64,000 bases of DNA from Bacteroides fragilis (lineage in GTDB: Bacteria > Bacteroidota > Bacteroidia > Bacteroidales > Bacteroidaceae), in contig NZ_SZUU01000003.1 of the NCBI RefSeq assembly GCF_019583405.1, positions 606,941 to 670,940 of the forward strand, written 5' to 3'. This document shows, piece after piece, positions 36,960-45,659 of this stretch (its first letter is position 1; each line of letters opens with the position of its first letter). The translations under genes were made by a program, and so were the position numbers. The notes under the pieces were generated by a model. It saw only the letters and a program-made list of their open reading frames with translations, did not search any database and had not been told where the DNA came from.

Positions 36960-38267
36960 ATGATTAAACTTTATTTCAAACAAGCCTGGCAACTGCTGAA
37001 ACAAAATCCTTTGTTCAGTAGTGTATACATACTCGGCACAGGATTGGGCATTGCCATGACCATGAGCCTGGTGATCATCTATTACATCAAGATGGCACCG
37101 GTCTATCCCGAAGAGAACCGGAACCGTATCCTGGTGAGTAAAGGGATGACTGTTGCAGAACAGAAAAATCAGGAGAACTGGTTCAGCTCGCACGTATCCT
37201 TTCAGGCAGTGAAGCGCTTTTATTATCCACTGAAGAGTGCCGAGGCTGTAGGAACGTCTATAGATGGGTGCGGTACATCATTACTTGAATTGCCGGGTAA
37301 AGAAGATTTGAAAGAAGTGCAGGTGAAGTTGGTGGATGCCGGATTCTGGAAGGTCTTTAAATTTGCTTTTGTAGACGGTAAGCCGTTTACTCAGGTCGAC
37401 TTTGACTCCGGATTGCGAAAAGCGGTCATATCACGTACAATGGCTCGTCAGCTTTTTGGAGAGGATACACCGATAGGTCGTACTTTTGTTCTTGATTCCG
37501 ATGAATATAGGGTATGTGGAGTGGTAAAAGATGTTTCTTTCATCACCCCTGCTACGTATGCCGATATTTGGTTGCCACTGACGGTCGATGCCGATATTGT
37601 AAAAGATAATGAGGATAGCTACGAGCTGATAGGCAATTTGAATGTTTATATGTTGGCCCCTTCTGTAGGTGCTAAAGAAGAGGTAATTGCGGAGGTACGT
37701 GATGTGTTCCGTAAATATAATTACTCTCAAAAAAAATACACTGCCGATCTGCATGGACAACCGGTGTCTTACTGGAAAAGTATCTTTTATGAATATTCTA
37801 ATTCAGCTCCGGATTGGGGTCAACTGTTACGGACGTATGGTACTATCCTGTTGGCTTTATTATTTGTACCGGCACTGAATCTGGCAGGGATGATTGCTTC
37901 ACGTATGAAGCGTCAGCTTTCTGAATTGGGTATACGGAAAGCTTTCGGTGCTTCCAAAGTTTCGCTTCTGTTGCAGGTGTTTTGGGAAAATCTGTTTCTT
38001 ACTTGTATCGGAGGGCTGTTCGGTTTGTTACTTTCCTATCTGATTGTGTATGGGGGGCGGAACTGGCTTCCTGATCTGTTGGCTTCATCGGCTGATGTGA
38101 TGCCCGAAGGAACTGACAACTTTTTGACTCCAGGTATGCTGCTGAATCCTGTGGTGATAGGCATTACATTTGTGGTCAGTCTGGTGCTGAATGTGTTGTC
38201 AGCCCTGATTCCGGCTCTGCATGCTTTGAGGAAGGATATTGTGTATTCACTTAACGAAAAAAGATAA
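36960..38267 (+). CDS. ABC permease, type A, pair 3
   Basis: The product (435 aa) has the same layout and length as the pair 2 A protein: helix 1 SSVYILGTGLGIAMTMSLVII, a periplasmic domain, and three FtsX helices with the coupling loop KRQLSELGIRKAFGASKVSL. The tail is DIVYSLNEKR. The strongest variation from pair 2 is in the periplasmic domain, where substrate or partner contact would occur. Confidence 0.88.
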   Translation: MIKLYFKQAWQLLKQNPLFSSVYILGTGLGIAMTMSLVIIYYIKMAPVYPEENRNRILVSKGMTVAEQKNQENWFSSHVSFQAVKRFYYPLKSAEAVGTSIDGCGTSLLELPGKEDLKEVQVKLVDAGFWKVFKFAFVDGKPFTQVDFDSGLRKAVISRTMARQLFGEDTPIGRTFVLDSDEYRVCGVVKDVSFITPATYADIWLPLTVDADIVKDNEDSYELIGNLNVYMLAPSVGAKEEVIAEVRDVFRKYNYSQKKYTADLHGQPVSYWKSIFYEYSNSAPDWGQLLRTYGTILLALLFVPALNLAGMIASRMKRQLSELGIRKAFGASKVSLLLQVFWENLFLTCIGGLFGLLLSYLIVYGGRNWLPDLLASSADVMPEGTDNFLTPGMLLNPVVIGITFVVSLVLNVLSALIPALHALRKDIVYSLNEKR

Positions 38268-38272
38268 AAGCT

Positions 38273-39544
38273 ATGAACCTGATGATGCTACTCCGCCAGT
38301 TGTGGAACCAGCGTGCTGCCAACGGATGGATTTTGGGAGAACTGGTGGTTGTGACTTATTTCTTATGGGGAGTAGTCGACCCTGTGTACGTATTATTATC
38401 TGATAAGGCATTGCCCGACAATTACGACCTCACTGATACTTACTTGCTGAGCATAGGTACATATTCGGGTAATCATACTAAGTATAATCCGGAATTGGAT
38501 TCGGATTCTTTGAAACAGGTTGATTTTATGCGTATTGTAGATCAGGTACGTCGTTATCCGGGGGTCTCTAATGTGACTGTCAGTTTTTTCAATTCATATC
38601 CGCAAAGTGGTTCTTGGAGTGGGGGACAGCTTTTTAATGATACAGTCCTTGCACATGTGCAACAGATGAGGTTTCTTTCCGGAACCGACTATTTTGGCGT
38701 TTTCCGGATACATGATGCCCGGACGGGAAAAGTACCTCCGGTGCTTGCGGAAGGAGAACAAGGAGTCTATCTGACTCCTGACGTTGCTGAGAGGTTGTTC
38801 GGTGAGAAGTACCCGCGAAATAAATGGATACATTGGGGGGACAGTACCCGTAAATATCCGTTGACTGCCGTAATCGATCCTTTGCAAATCAGGAGTAACA
38901 GGCAGCCCGGTCCTTTAGCATTCAACGCTACTTCTGAGTTGAAGTATCTTCCGGATAGGGCCTGCATTTGTTTCCGGGTACGTGACGGACTTGCCTCACC
39001 CGTTTTTACCGAGACATTTAAACGTGACATGCGCCCGCGGATGCAGATCGGGAACTATTATCTGGCATCACTTACGGATTTTGAAACGGAGAGTAAACAC
39101 TTTGAGTATTATATGGGGACTACGGGTACTATCCGGTTGCAGATTATCCTTGCCGCATTCTTTCTACTCTGTGTATTCTTGGGGATGGGTGGTACTTTTT
39201 GGTTACGTTGTAATTCCCGGCGAGAAGAAATAGGACTTTATATGGCAATGGGATCTACCCGTTATCGGTTGATCCGACAATTTCTTCAGGAAGCCTGGTG
39301 GATAGTGACTATTGCATTTGTAGCAGGAGTATTGGTACAACTCCAAATGGTATACCTCAATGGTTTTGCTTTCCCATCGGATAATCCCAATCCGGATTAT
39401 ATACAGAATCGTCCGGTGTTGCACTTCCTTATTGTATCAGCCATTTCGTATCTTTTGATCTTGGCTGTTTCGTTTGCAGCTACTTACATTCCGGTATCGA
39501 AAGCAGCCCGGCTGAATCCTGCGGATGCTTTGCGGGACGAGTAA
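38273..39544 (+). CDS. ABC permease, type B, pair 3
   Basis: The product (423 aa) is a type B permease: LWNQRAANGWILGELVVV, the VDPVYVLLSDKALPDNYDL block after helix 1, and the C-terminal tail LNPADALRDE. The coupling loop reads NSRREEIGLYMAMGSTRY. It begins five bases after its A partner. It is the last permease before a REP-like palindrome and a reverse-strand AraC gene, so this six-permease run probably ends here. Confidence 0.87.
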   Translation: MNLMMLLRQLWNQRAANGWILGELVVVTYFLWGVVDPVYVLLSDKALPDNYDLTDTYLLSIGTYSGNHTKYNPELDSDSLKQVDFMRIVDQVRRYPGVSNVTVSFFNSYPQSGSWSGGQLFNDTVLAHVQQMRFLSGTDYFGVFRIHDARTGKVPPVLAEGEQGVYLTPDVAERLFGEKYPRNKWIHWGDSTRKYPLTAVIDPLQIRSNRQPGPLAFNATSELKYLPDRACICFRVRDGLASPVFTETFKRDMRPRMQIGNYYLASLTDFETESKHFEYYMGTTGTIRLQIILAAFFLLCVFLGMGGTFWLRCNSRREEIGLYMAMGSTRYRLIRQFLQEAWWIVTIAFVAGVLVQLQMVYLNGFAFPSDNPNPDYIQNRPVLHFLIVSAISYLLILAVSFAATYIPVSKAARLNPADALRDE

Positions 39545-39558
39545 TAAAACTTAAAGTT

Positions 39559-39651
39559 CACCGCGGATCAACAGCTTGCACAAAGAAGAGATGATAGACC
39601 GGATTGATAATTTCTACGTTCTATATCCGTGCAATCTGTCAATCCGCAGTG
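39559..39651. repeat. Imperfect palindromic REP-like element
   Basis: The 23-base arms 39559-39581 and 39629-39651 are inverted copies with four mismatches (left arm begins CACCGCGGAT, right arm ends ATCCGCAGTG). It lies between the convergent permease and AraC genes. A related sequence at 63297-63388 (GTGTAATTTGTGGT arm) suggests a dispersed family. It may also help end transcription. Confidence 0.65.
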
Positions 39652-39705
39652 AAAAGCATTTTCGGTATATTACTCTAAAATACGTTTCATAGTCCGGTGG
39701 AGTTG

Positions 39706-40605
39706 TCATACCTGAATGACCCTATATTCTGTCGGTGTACAGCCGACCACCTTTTTAAATATCCGTGTGAAATGTTGCGGATACTGGAATCCCAGTTCAT
39801 AAGCGATTTCGCTGACTGTTTTTTCCGAAGCCAATATCCTTTCTTTGGCTATGTTTATTATTTTTCCTTGAATGTACTCCTGAGCAGTCTTTCCGGTTTC
39901 CTTTTTAATCAGATCGCCGAAATAGTTGGATGACAGGTTTACCTTGTCTGCGAAATATTTCACTGTGGGCAACTTTTCGTTTGATGATTGTTCGCTTTGG
40001 AAATAGACATCGAGCAGGTCTTCGAACTTCATCAATACATCTTTGTTCACTTTCGAACGTGTCACGAACTGACGTTCGTAGAAACGCATGCAATAATCCA
40101 ATAATAATTCGATATTTCTTGCAATCAGGCGTTTGCTGTGCTTGTCTATCGGGCGGGATAACTCCTGTTGTACCTTGTCCAGGCAATCCTGAAAAATCTG
40201 TTTCTCATCGTCCGAAAGATGCAGGGCCTCATTCGATGCGTATGAAAAGAACGAGTAGTGCTTGATTTCCTGTCCCAAAGACGTGCCGCGGATAAGGTCG
40301 GGGTGGAAAAGTATACCGTGTGACATCGGGCGTACGCCATCGGTTATCTTTACTTCGACTACTTGTCCCGGTGCAAAACTTGTCACTGTGCCTTCCTGAT
40401 AGTCATACATTTGACGTCCGTAACGCAGGTCGCCACACTTGGTCTGTTTCAGGAACAGAGCGTATAGTCCATAATTAAGAGTGAAATGTGTGGGAAACAT
40501 TGTAGCTTTCGACAAATCGACTACCGTTACCAAAGGGTGCAACGTCTCGAGACCATACATCTTATTATACTGGTCTACCGAGTTCAGCTTGATTACTTCT
40601 TCCAT
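39706..40605 (-). CDS. AraC-family regulator inside the ABC cluster
   Basis: The product (299 aa) has an N-terminal sensing region and a C-terminal AraC DNA-binding domain (about residues 195-295, with LSSNYFGDLIKKETGKTAQEYI and ELGFQYPQHFTRIFKKVVGCTPTEYR). It is transcribed away from the first ATPase operon and convergent with the six-permease run. The shared upstream region of 316 bp also holds a sigma-54 activator site. It might modulate the exporter genes, but the position is the only support. The signal it recognises is unknown. Confidence 0.85.
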   Translation of the reverse strand: MEEVIKLNSVDQYNKMYGLETLHPLVTVVDLSKATMFPTHFTLNYGLYALFLKQTKCGDLRYGRQMYDYQEGTVTSFAPGQVVEVKITDGVRPMSHGILFHPDLIRGTSLGQEIKHYSFFSYASNEALHLSDDEKQIFQDCLDKVQQELSRPIDKHSKRLIARNIELLLDYCMRFYERQFVTRSKVNKDVLMKFEDLLDVYFQSEQSSNEKLPTVKYFADKVNLSSNYFGDLIKKETGKTAQEYIQGKIINIAKERILASEKTVSEIAYELGFQYPQHFTRIFKKVVGCTPTEYRVIQV

Positions 40606-40783
40606 AGGACATCTGGTTGTTTATTCTGTGACAAATGTAAGAATTTTCATTATATGTAGTATAAATGAAGAGGTTAAAACAGGAATAGGGGTAAGAATAT
40701 CCGTAATTAAGGTTGTATCGTCAGTGTTTTTCCTGCCGGTATACCGGTGATAAATAGATCTTTTAGTTCGTCAGCGGGCAGTA

Positions 40784-40799
40784 TGTCCATTTTCGGACA
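40784..40799 (+). promoter_or_regulatory. Sigma-54 activator site (UAS) 2, ATPase operon 1
   Basis: TGTCCATTTTCGGACA is a perfect 5+5 palindrome (TGTCC, six-base spacer, GGACA). Its centre lies 54.5 bases before the -24 GG of the next promoter, the same distance as at sites 1 and 3 to within a base. Confidence 0.78.
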
Positions 40800-40843
40800 C
40801 TTTTGTCTTTACTTAATATTCTATTTATAAGAGTGTTATCTGT

Positions 40844-40860
40844 TTGGCATACCATTTGAT
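40844..40860 (+). promoter_or_regulatory. Sigma-54 promoter 2, ATPase operon 1
   Basis: TTGGCATACCATTTGAT carries the -24 GG and, 11 bases later, the -12 G in TTTGA. The ATPase start at 40922 lies about 52 bases after the predicted transcription start near 40870. Confidence 0.77.
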
Positions 40861-40921
40861 TCTATCTCGTCTGTGTGAAATTGATATGGAACAAAATGAA
40901 ACATCTAAATAAACTAAAGTT

Positions 40922-41587
40922 ATGATTACATTAACTTCTCTTTCTAAAATCTATCGTACAAACGAGATTGAAACAGTAGCCCTTGAGAATGTCAACCTGA
41001 AAGTTGATCGTGGTGAATTCCTTAGCATTATGGGACCTTCCGGTTGCGGCAAATCAACTTTACTGAATATTATGGGTTTGCTTGATGCGCCTACCGCAGG
41101 AACCATAGAGATAAACGGTACACATACAGAGGGCATGAAAGATAAAGAACTGGCCGCTTTCCGTAATAAAACGCTTGGTTTTGTATTCCAGTCTTTCCAT
41201 CTGATAAATTCACTTAACGTATTGGATAATGTGGAACTTCCCTTGCTGTATCGCCACATAGCTTCTTCCGAACGTCGTAAACTGGCACAGGAGGTTCTTG
41301 AGAAGGTCGGTTTGAGTCATCGCATGCGTCATTTTCCGACACAGCTTTCCGGCGGTCAGTGCCAGCGCGTTGCCATTGCTCGTGCCATTATCGGTAATCC
41401 CGAGATCATCCTTGCCGACGAACCTACCGGCAACCTGGACTCTAAAATGGGTGCCGAGGTGATGGAATTGCTTCACCGCCTGAATAAAGAAGACGGACGC
41501 ACCATCGTGATGGTAACTCACAATGAAGAACAGGCTAAACAAACTTCTCGTACCATCCGCTTCTTCGACGGACGTCAGGTACAGTAA
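40922..41587 (+). CDS. ABC transporter ATPase (MacB/LolD-like), copy 1
   Basis: The product (221 aa) is the cytoplasmic ATPase for the MacB-type permeases. Walker A GPSGCGKST, Q-loop FQSFHLINSLNVLDNVELPL, signature LSGGQCQRVAIARA, Walker B ILADEPTGNLD and H-loop VMVTHN are intact. It heads an operon with permease pair 4. The protein differs from the second copy at 44321 by only five residues, although the two genes differ at many third-codon positions. It could serve several permease pairs, including those without their own ATPase. Confidence 0.93.
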   Translation: MITLTSLSKIYRTNEIETVALENVNLKVDRGEFLSIMGPSGCGKSTLLNIMGLLDAPTAGTIEINGTHTEGMKDKELAAFRNKTLGFVFQSFHLINSLNVLDNVELPLLYRHIASSERRKLAQEVLEKVGLSHRMRHFPTQLSGGQCQRVAIARAIIGNPEIILADEPTGNLDSKMGAEVMELLHRLNKEDGRTIVMVTHNEEQAKQTSRTIRFFDGRQVQ

Positions 41588-41628
41588 GCAATTAAGGAGC
41601 AAAAATACAATCTAATAAAAAAGAACTT

Positions 41629-42903
41629 ATGATTAAGCAATACTTTAAGCAGTCACTTGTTCTTCTTCAGCAGAATAAGTTGCTGAGTGTTATTGCCATT
41701 ATTGGTACGGCACTGGCCATTGCTATGATTATGTGCATTGTGCTCATTTATCAGGCAAGAACTGCCAATTATGAACCGGAGATAAATCGGGACCGTACCT
41801 TGTCGATCGACATGACGATTGCTCAGAAAATTGATGATAAAGGATGGAATATGGGGAATCAGTTGTCGCTGCGTACCATCAAAGAATGCTTCTATCCAAT
41901 GACTACGGCAGAGGCGGTGAGCGCCGTGCACTACAGCATGACGTCTTTGGCGGCTACTCCCGACGAAACCCGGGAAGTGAAGTGTTCTGTCAGTTATACA
42001 GATGATAACTTTTGGCGTGTATTCGGCTTCCGCTTTCTGCATGGTAAACCTTACGGGCAGGAATTTGTGTCCGGTGAGAAGAAACTGGTAGTAACCCGCT
42101 CGTTGGCTCGTCGTCTGTTTGGTACCGATGATGTGGTGGGACGTACCATTTTATTGGGATTTGTCGATTATACCGTTTGCGGAGTCGTGCCCGATGTGTC
42201 GGTACTGGCCGAGGCTGCTTATGCCGAGGCTTGGGCTCCTTATACGGTATTGCCGGATTATGAACGCAGTGTCAGCGAGGGTCTGCAAGGAGGGTATTCA
42301 TGTTATATTCTGGCACCCAAGGGAGCCGATCCGGATGTAGTTCGCGCTGAGGCACAACAGAATGTAGACCGTATGAACGCCAATCAGAAAGAACTGAAAT
42401 TGCTGCTTGGAGGTGCTCCCGACACCCGCCTGATGTCTTTGGCCCGTGATAATCCGTTTGATGATCCGGATACATCGCGGTTGGTTCTGATTTATATCGT
42501 AGTGATTGCCATCTTGTTGTTGGTGCCTGCCATTAACTTGAGCGGGATCACGCTTTCGCGTATGCGCCGGAGGATGGAAGAGATCGGTGTGCGACGTGCT
42601 TTCGGCGCCACTCGTGGAGAACTTCTCCGACAGGTGCTCGCCGAGAATCTGGTTGTTACATTGATAGGCGGTGTGTTGGGGTTGATCTTGTCGTACATAG
42701 CTGTGCTGTGTATGCGTGACTGGTTGCTCAATACTTCTATGTCGGGGTATTATGGAGTGGACACCCAGGTATCCGCAGGTATGGTCATTCAACCGTTTGT
42801 ATTTGTTTGTGCGTTATTGTTCTGCTTGTTGATGAATCTGCTGAGTGCGGGGATTCCAGCTATTCGTGTATCTCGCACCAACATTGTTAATGCCATTAAA
42901 TAG
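41629..42903 (+). CDS. ABC permease, type A, pair 4
   Basis: The product (424 aa) is a type A MacB-like permease: helix 1 VIAIIGTALAIAMIMCIVLIYQA, a periplasmic domain, then three FtsX helices with the coupling loop RRRMEEIGVRRAFGATRGEL. It ends in NIVNAIK. It follows the ATPase by 41 bp and precedes its B partner by eight bases, giving a compact ATPase-A-B operon. Confidence 0.88.
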   Translation: MIKQYFKQSLVLLQQNKLLSVIAIIGTALAIAMIMCIVLIYQARTANYEPEINRDRTLSIDMTIAQKIDDKGWNMGNQLSLRTIKECFYPMTTAEAVSAVHYSMTSLAATPDETREVKCSVSYTDDNFWRVFGFRFLHGKPYGQEFVSGEKKLVVTRSLARRLFGTDDVVGRTILLGFVDYTVCGVVPDVSVLAEAAYAEAWAPYTVLPDYERSVSEGLQGGYSCYILAPKGADPDVVRAEAQQNVDRMNANQKELKLLLGGAPDTRLMSLARDNPFDDPDTSRLVLIYIVVIAILLLVPAINLSGITLSRMRRRMEEIGVRRAFGATRGELLRQVLAENLVVTLIGGVLGLILSYIAVLCMRDWLLNTSMSGYYGVDTQVSAGMVIQPFVFVCALLFCLLMNLLSAGIPAIRVSRTNIVNAIK

Positions 42904-42911
42904 AAGAAATC

Positions 42912-44162
42912 ATGATAAAACATTTATTGAAACAGATATGGACCCAACGCTCTGTCAACGCCTGGTTGTGGTTTGAACTGATGATTGTCTCAGTCTGCCT
43001 GTTCTATGTAATGGACTACTTGTACGTAACCGGAAGATTGTATGCCACTCCGCTCGGTTTTGATACCGAACACGTTTATCGGGTAAAACTTGCTTCCATA
43101 CCTCCCGGAGGAAAGGAATATAAGCCCGGTGATACTGATAGCTTGAAGATAGAACAATGGTTCTCCATCCTTTCGCGCCTCAGGGCTTATCCGGGAGTGG
43201 AGGCCGTATCGCTGAGTATTGGTTCGCATCCTTACAATCAAAGCAGTTCCAACGGTTCAAGGGGGATAGATGCCACTTGGGTACACGGACATGTGTATAA
43301 TGTGTCGCCCGATTATTTCCGGGTATTCCGCATCACTGACAAACAGGGAAAAACCGAGTCGCTTGTACAGGCTGCTACTCAGGAAAACACATGGATCATT
43401 TCTGCCGAAACCGAACGTGAGTTTGCCGCTAAGGGAATCGATGCGCTGGGTAAAGGAGTGAAGAATTGGGGTGAGACAGAACCGGCACATACCATTCGCG
43501 GTATATGCAAGACCATCCGTTTTGATGATTTTTATCCGCTTTACCCTACTTATATCGAATGTCATTCGGAGGCTGCCTTGTTAGGGTGGAGGGGTAATAA
43601 TGCAGAGTTTTGTGTGCGCGTCCGTCCGGATGCGGATGGTGTGGATTTTCCGTCCCGTTTCCGTAAAGATCTGAAGGTACAGCTTCGGGTCGGTAATTTT
43701 TATCTTTTGGACATTACCTCTTTTGACGATCTTCGTGAGAACTATTACCGCAGCAACGGAAAGATTAATGATGTGAAAACCCGGATTGCCGCTTTAGGCT
43801 TCTTCTTGCTGAACATTCTGATGGGAGTGATCGGTACCTTTTGGATACGGACACAGCAACGGCGTTCGGAGATGGGACTTCGGCTGGCTTTGGGATCCAC
43901 CTGTGCGAACCTCAGAAGTTTGTTGATCGGTGAAGGGGTTTTATTATTAATACTGGCCACGGTGCCGGCTGCTGTCATAAGTCTGAATCTCGCCTTTATG
44001 GATTTGCTGACCGATACGATGCCGGTTGTCACCGTCACCCGTTTCCTGATTGTGCAGGCTATGACGTTTGTGTCGATAGTTGTCATGATTGTCATCGGGA
44101 TTTGTATACCTGCCCGTCAGGCCATGCGCATTCAGCCGGCAGAAGCACTGCACGAAGAATAA
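42912..44162 (+). CDS. ABC permease, type B, pair 4
   Basis: The product (416 aa) is the type B partner of pair 4. Markers are IWTQRSVNAWLWFELMIV, the MDYLYVTGRLYATPLGFDTEH run after helix 1, the coupling loop QQRRSEMGLRLALGSTCANL, and the tail IQPAEALHEE. Its tail matches pair 5, so pairs 4 and 5 are closer to each other than to pairs 2 and 3. It ends the ATPase 1 operon; the next sigma-54 activator site begins 44 bases later. Confidence 0.87.
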   Translation: MIKHLLKQIWTQRSVNAWLWFELMIVSVCLFYVMDYLYVTGRLYATPLGFDTEHVYRVKLASIPPGGKEYKPGDTDSLKIEQWFSILSRLRAYPGVEAVSLSIGSHPYNQSSSNGSRGIDATWVHGHVYNVSPDYFRVFRITDKQGKTESLVQAATQENTWIISAETEREFAAKGIDALGKGVKNWGETEPAHTIRGICKTIRFDDFYPLYPTYIECHSEAALLGWRGNNAEFCVRVRPDADGVDFPSRFRKDLKVQLRVGNFYLLDITSFDDLRENYYRSNGKINDVKTRIAALGFFLLNILMGVIGTFWIRTQQRRSEMGLRLALGSTCANLRSLLIGEGVLLLILATVPAAVISLNLAFMDLLTDTMPVVTVTRFLIVQAMTFVSIVVMIVIGICIPARQAMRIQPAEALHEE

Positions 44163-44205
44163 GTATGTCCGTTGAGAGACACTCCGAGTTCATTAACGAG
44201 CAGAG

Positions 44206-44221
44206 TGTTCATTATCGGACA
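44206..44221 (+). promoter_or_regulatory. Sigma-54 activator site (UAS) 3, ATPase operon 2
   Basis: TGTTCATTATCGGACA is identical to site 1, and the flanking CACCCTGTTT is shared as well. Its centre is 54.5 bases upstream of the -24 GG of promoter 3. Confidence 0.78.
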
Positions 44222-44265
44222 CCCTGTTTGGAACATAAGCGGTTGTGTTTAAGGGAATTAATTTT

Positions 44266-44282
44266 TTGGCATATCATTTGAA
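44266..44282 (+). promoter_or_regulatory. Sigma-54 promoter 3, ATPase operon 2
   Basis: TTGGCATATCATTTGAA has the -24 GG and the -12 G at the required 11-base spacing. The predicted transcription start near 44292 is about 29 bases before the second ATPase gene. Confidence 0.76.
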
Positions 44283-44320
44283 TAAGAATCTAATAAAAGA
44301 AATATTTAAAACTATAAGTG

Positions 44321-44986
44321 ATGATTACATTAACTTCTCTTTCTAAAATCTATCGTACGAACGAGATTGAAACAGTGGCGCTCGAAAACGTGAACCTGAC
44401 AGTCGACCGGGGTGAGTTCCTGAGTATCATGGGACCTTCGGGTTGTGGTAAATCTACTTTGCTGAACATCATGGGGTTGCTGGATGCTCCTACGACGGGT
44501 ACGATCGAAATAAACGGTACACATACAGAAGGCATGAAAGATAAAGAATTGGCTGCTTTCCGTAATAAGACACTGGGTTTCGTTTTCCAGTCTTTCCACC
44601 TGATTAACTCACTCAACGTACTGGACAATGTGGAGCTTCCGTTACTCTACCGTCGTGTCAGTTCGTCCGAGCGTAGAAAGTTGGCGCAGGAGGTTCTTGA
44701 GAAGGTGGGCTTGAGCCATCGTATGCGTCATTTCCCGACACAGCTTTCCGGCGGTCAGTGCCAGCGTGTTGCCATTGCCCGTGCCATCATCGGTAATCCT
44801 GAGATTATCCTTGCCGACGAACCTACCGGTAACCTGGATTCTAAGATGGGTGCCGAAGTAATGGAACTGCTTCATCGCCTGAATAAGGAAGACGGACGTA
44901 CCATTGTGATGGTTACTCACAATGAAGAACAGGCTAAACAAACCTCTCGTACCATCCGCTTCTTCGACGGACGGCAAGTGCAATAA
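44321..44986 (+). CDS. ABC transporter ATPase (MacB/LolD-like), copy 2
   Basis: The product (221 aa from the ATG at 44321; a GTG one codon earlier is less likely) is nearly identical to the ATPase at 40922. I count five substitutions: K to T in NLTVDRG, A to T in PTTGT, H to R, I to V and A to S in YRRVSSSE. All ATPase motifs are intact. It heads an operon with the GIN-domain protein and permease pair 5. The many silent differences between the two genes imply an old duplication kept under strong protein-level selection. Confidence 0.93.
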   Translation: MITLTSLSKIYRTNEIETVALENVNLTVDRGEFLSIMGPSGCGKSTLLNIMGLLDAPTTGTIEINGTHTEGMKDKELAAFRNKTLGFVFQSFHLINSLNVLDNVELPLLYRRVSSSERRKLAQEVLEKVGLSHRMRHFPTQLSGGQCQRVAIARAIIGNPEIILADEPTGNLDSKMGAEVMELLHRLNKEDGRTIVMVTHNEEQAKQTSRTIRFFDGRQVQ

Positions 44987-45001
44987 ATAATACAAAGTAC
45001 A

Positions 45002-45646
45002 ATGAAAGCGAAAATTATACTCGTAGCTTTGGGTCTTTTCCTGGGAGCCACCGGTTATACGGTGCAAGCTCAATGTAGTGCCGATTGCCAATGTGGTAAA
45101 ACTACCGAAGATAAAACCTTGACCACCGGTAACCGTAAAGTTGCCGATTTCTCCATGATTCGGTTGGATGCTGTCGGAAATATTTATTTTACTCAGTCCG
45201 ACCGTTGTTCCGTCCGGATAGAGGGACCGCAAGAATATGTATCTAAAACCACAACGGTTGTGAAAAATGGTGTTTTAGTGATCGGATATCAAGAGAAAAG
45301 CAATAATTCCAAGAACGTAAAGTTATATATCACTGCTCCCGATTTGGATAATGTGAGATTGCAAGGTGTGGGTGGCTTTAATTGCCGGACACCACTTCGA
45401 TCGGAGCGTTTTGACCTAACGATTTCAGGAGTAGGGAATGTGGATATTAATGATTTGAGGTGTAATGATTTCACGGTGAAGCTGGATGGTGTAGGCAGTG
45501 TAAATGTCAGAGTTGATTGTGATGTATTGGTAGCCCAAGTCAATGGAGTGGGAAGTATGACGCTGAAGGGCAAAGCCGGTACAGCAAAAATATCGAAAAA
45601 TGGTGTCGGCGGTGTTAATGCCGGTGAGTTGAAAATAGGAAAATAA
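45002..45646 (+). CDS. Secreted DUF2807/GIN-domain protein
   Basis: The product (214 aa) has a signal peptide ending near TVQAQ, a short cysteine-containing stretch (CSADCQCGK), then a putative auto-transporter adhesin head (GIN, DUF2807) domain. That domain consists of repeated beta strands with IRLDAVGNIYF, VRLQGVGGF, LTISGVGNVDI, VKLDGVGSVNV and AQVNGVGSMTL. It is expected in the periplasm or on the outer membrane. It lies between the second ATPase and permease pair 5, in the same sigma-54 operon. Being part of an exporter operon suggests it is a partner or envelope sensor, but no function is established. Confidence 0.85.
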   Translation: MKAKIILVALGLFLGATGYTVQAQCSADCQCGKTTEDKTLTTGNRKVADFSMIRLDAVGNIYFTQSDRCSVRIEGPQEYVSKTTTVVKNGVLVIGYQEKSNNSKNVKLYITAPDLDNVRLQGVGGFNCRTPLRSERFDLTISGVGNVDINDLRCNDFTVKLDGVGSVNVRVDCDVLVAQVNGVGSMTLKGKAGTAKISKNGVGGVNAGELKIGK

Positions 45647-45659
45647 TGACAAACACAAA

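Noticed and set aside
40922..44986. Repeated ATPase segment as an insertion sequence or transposon
   Set aside because: The two ATPases are gene duplicates in separate operons; there are no terminal inverted repeats or transposase genes around them.
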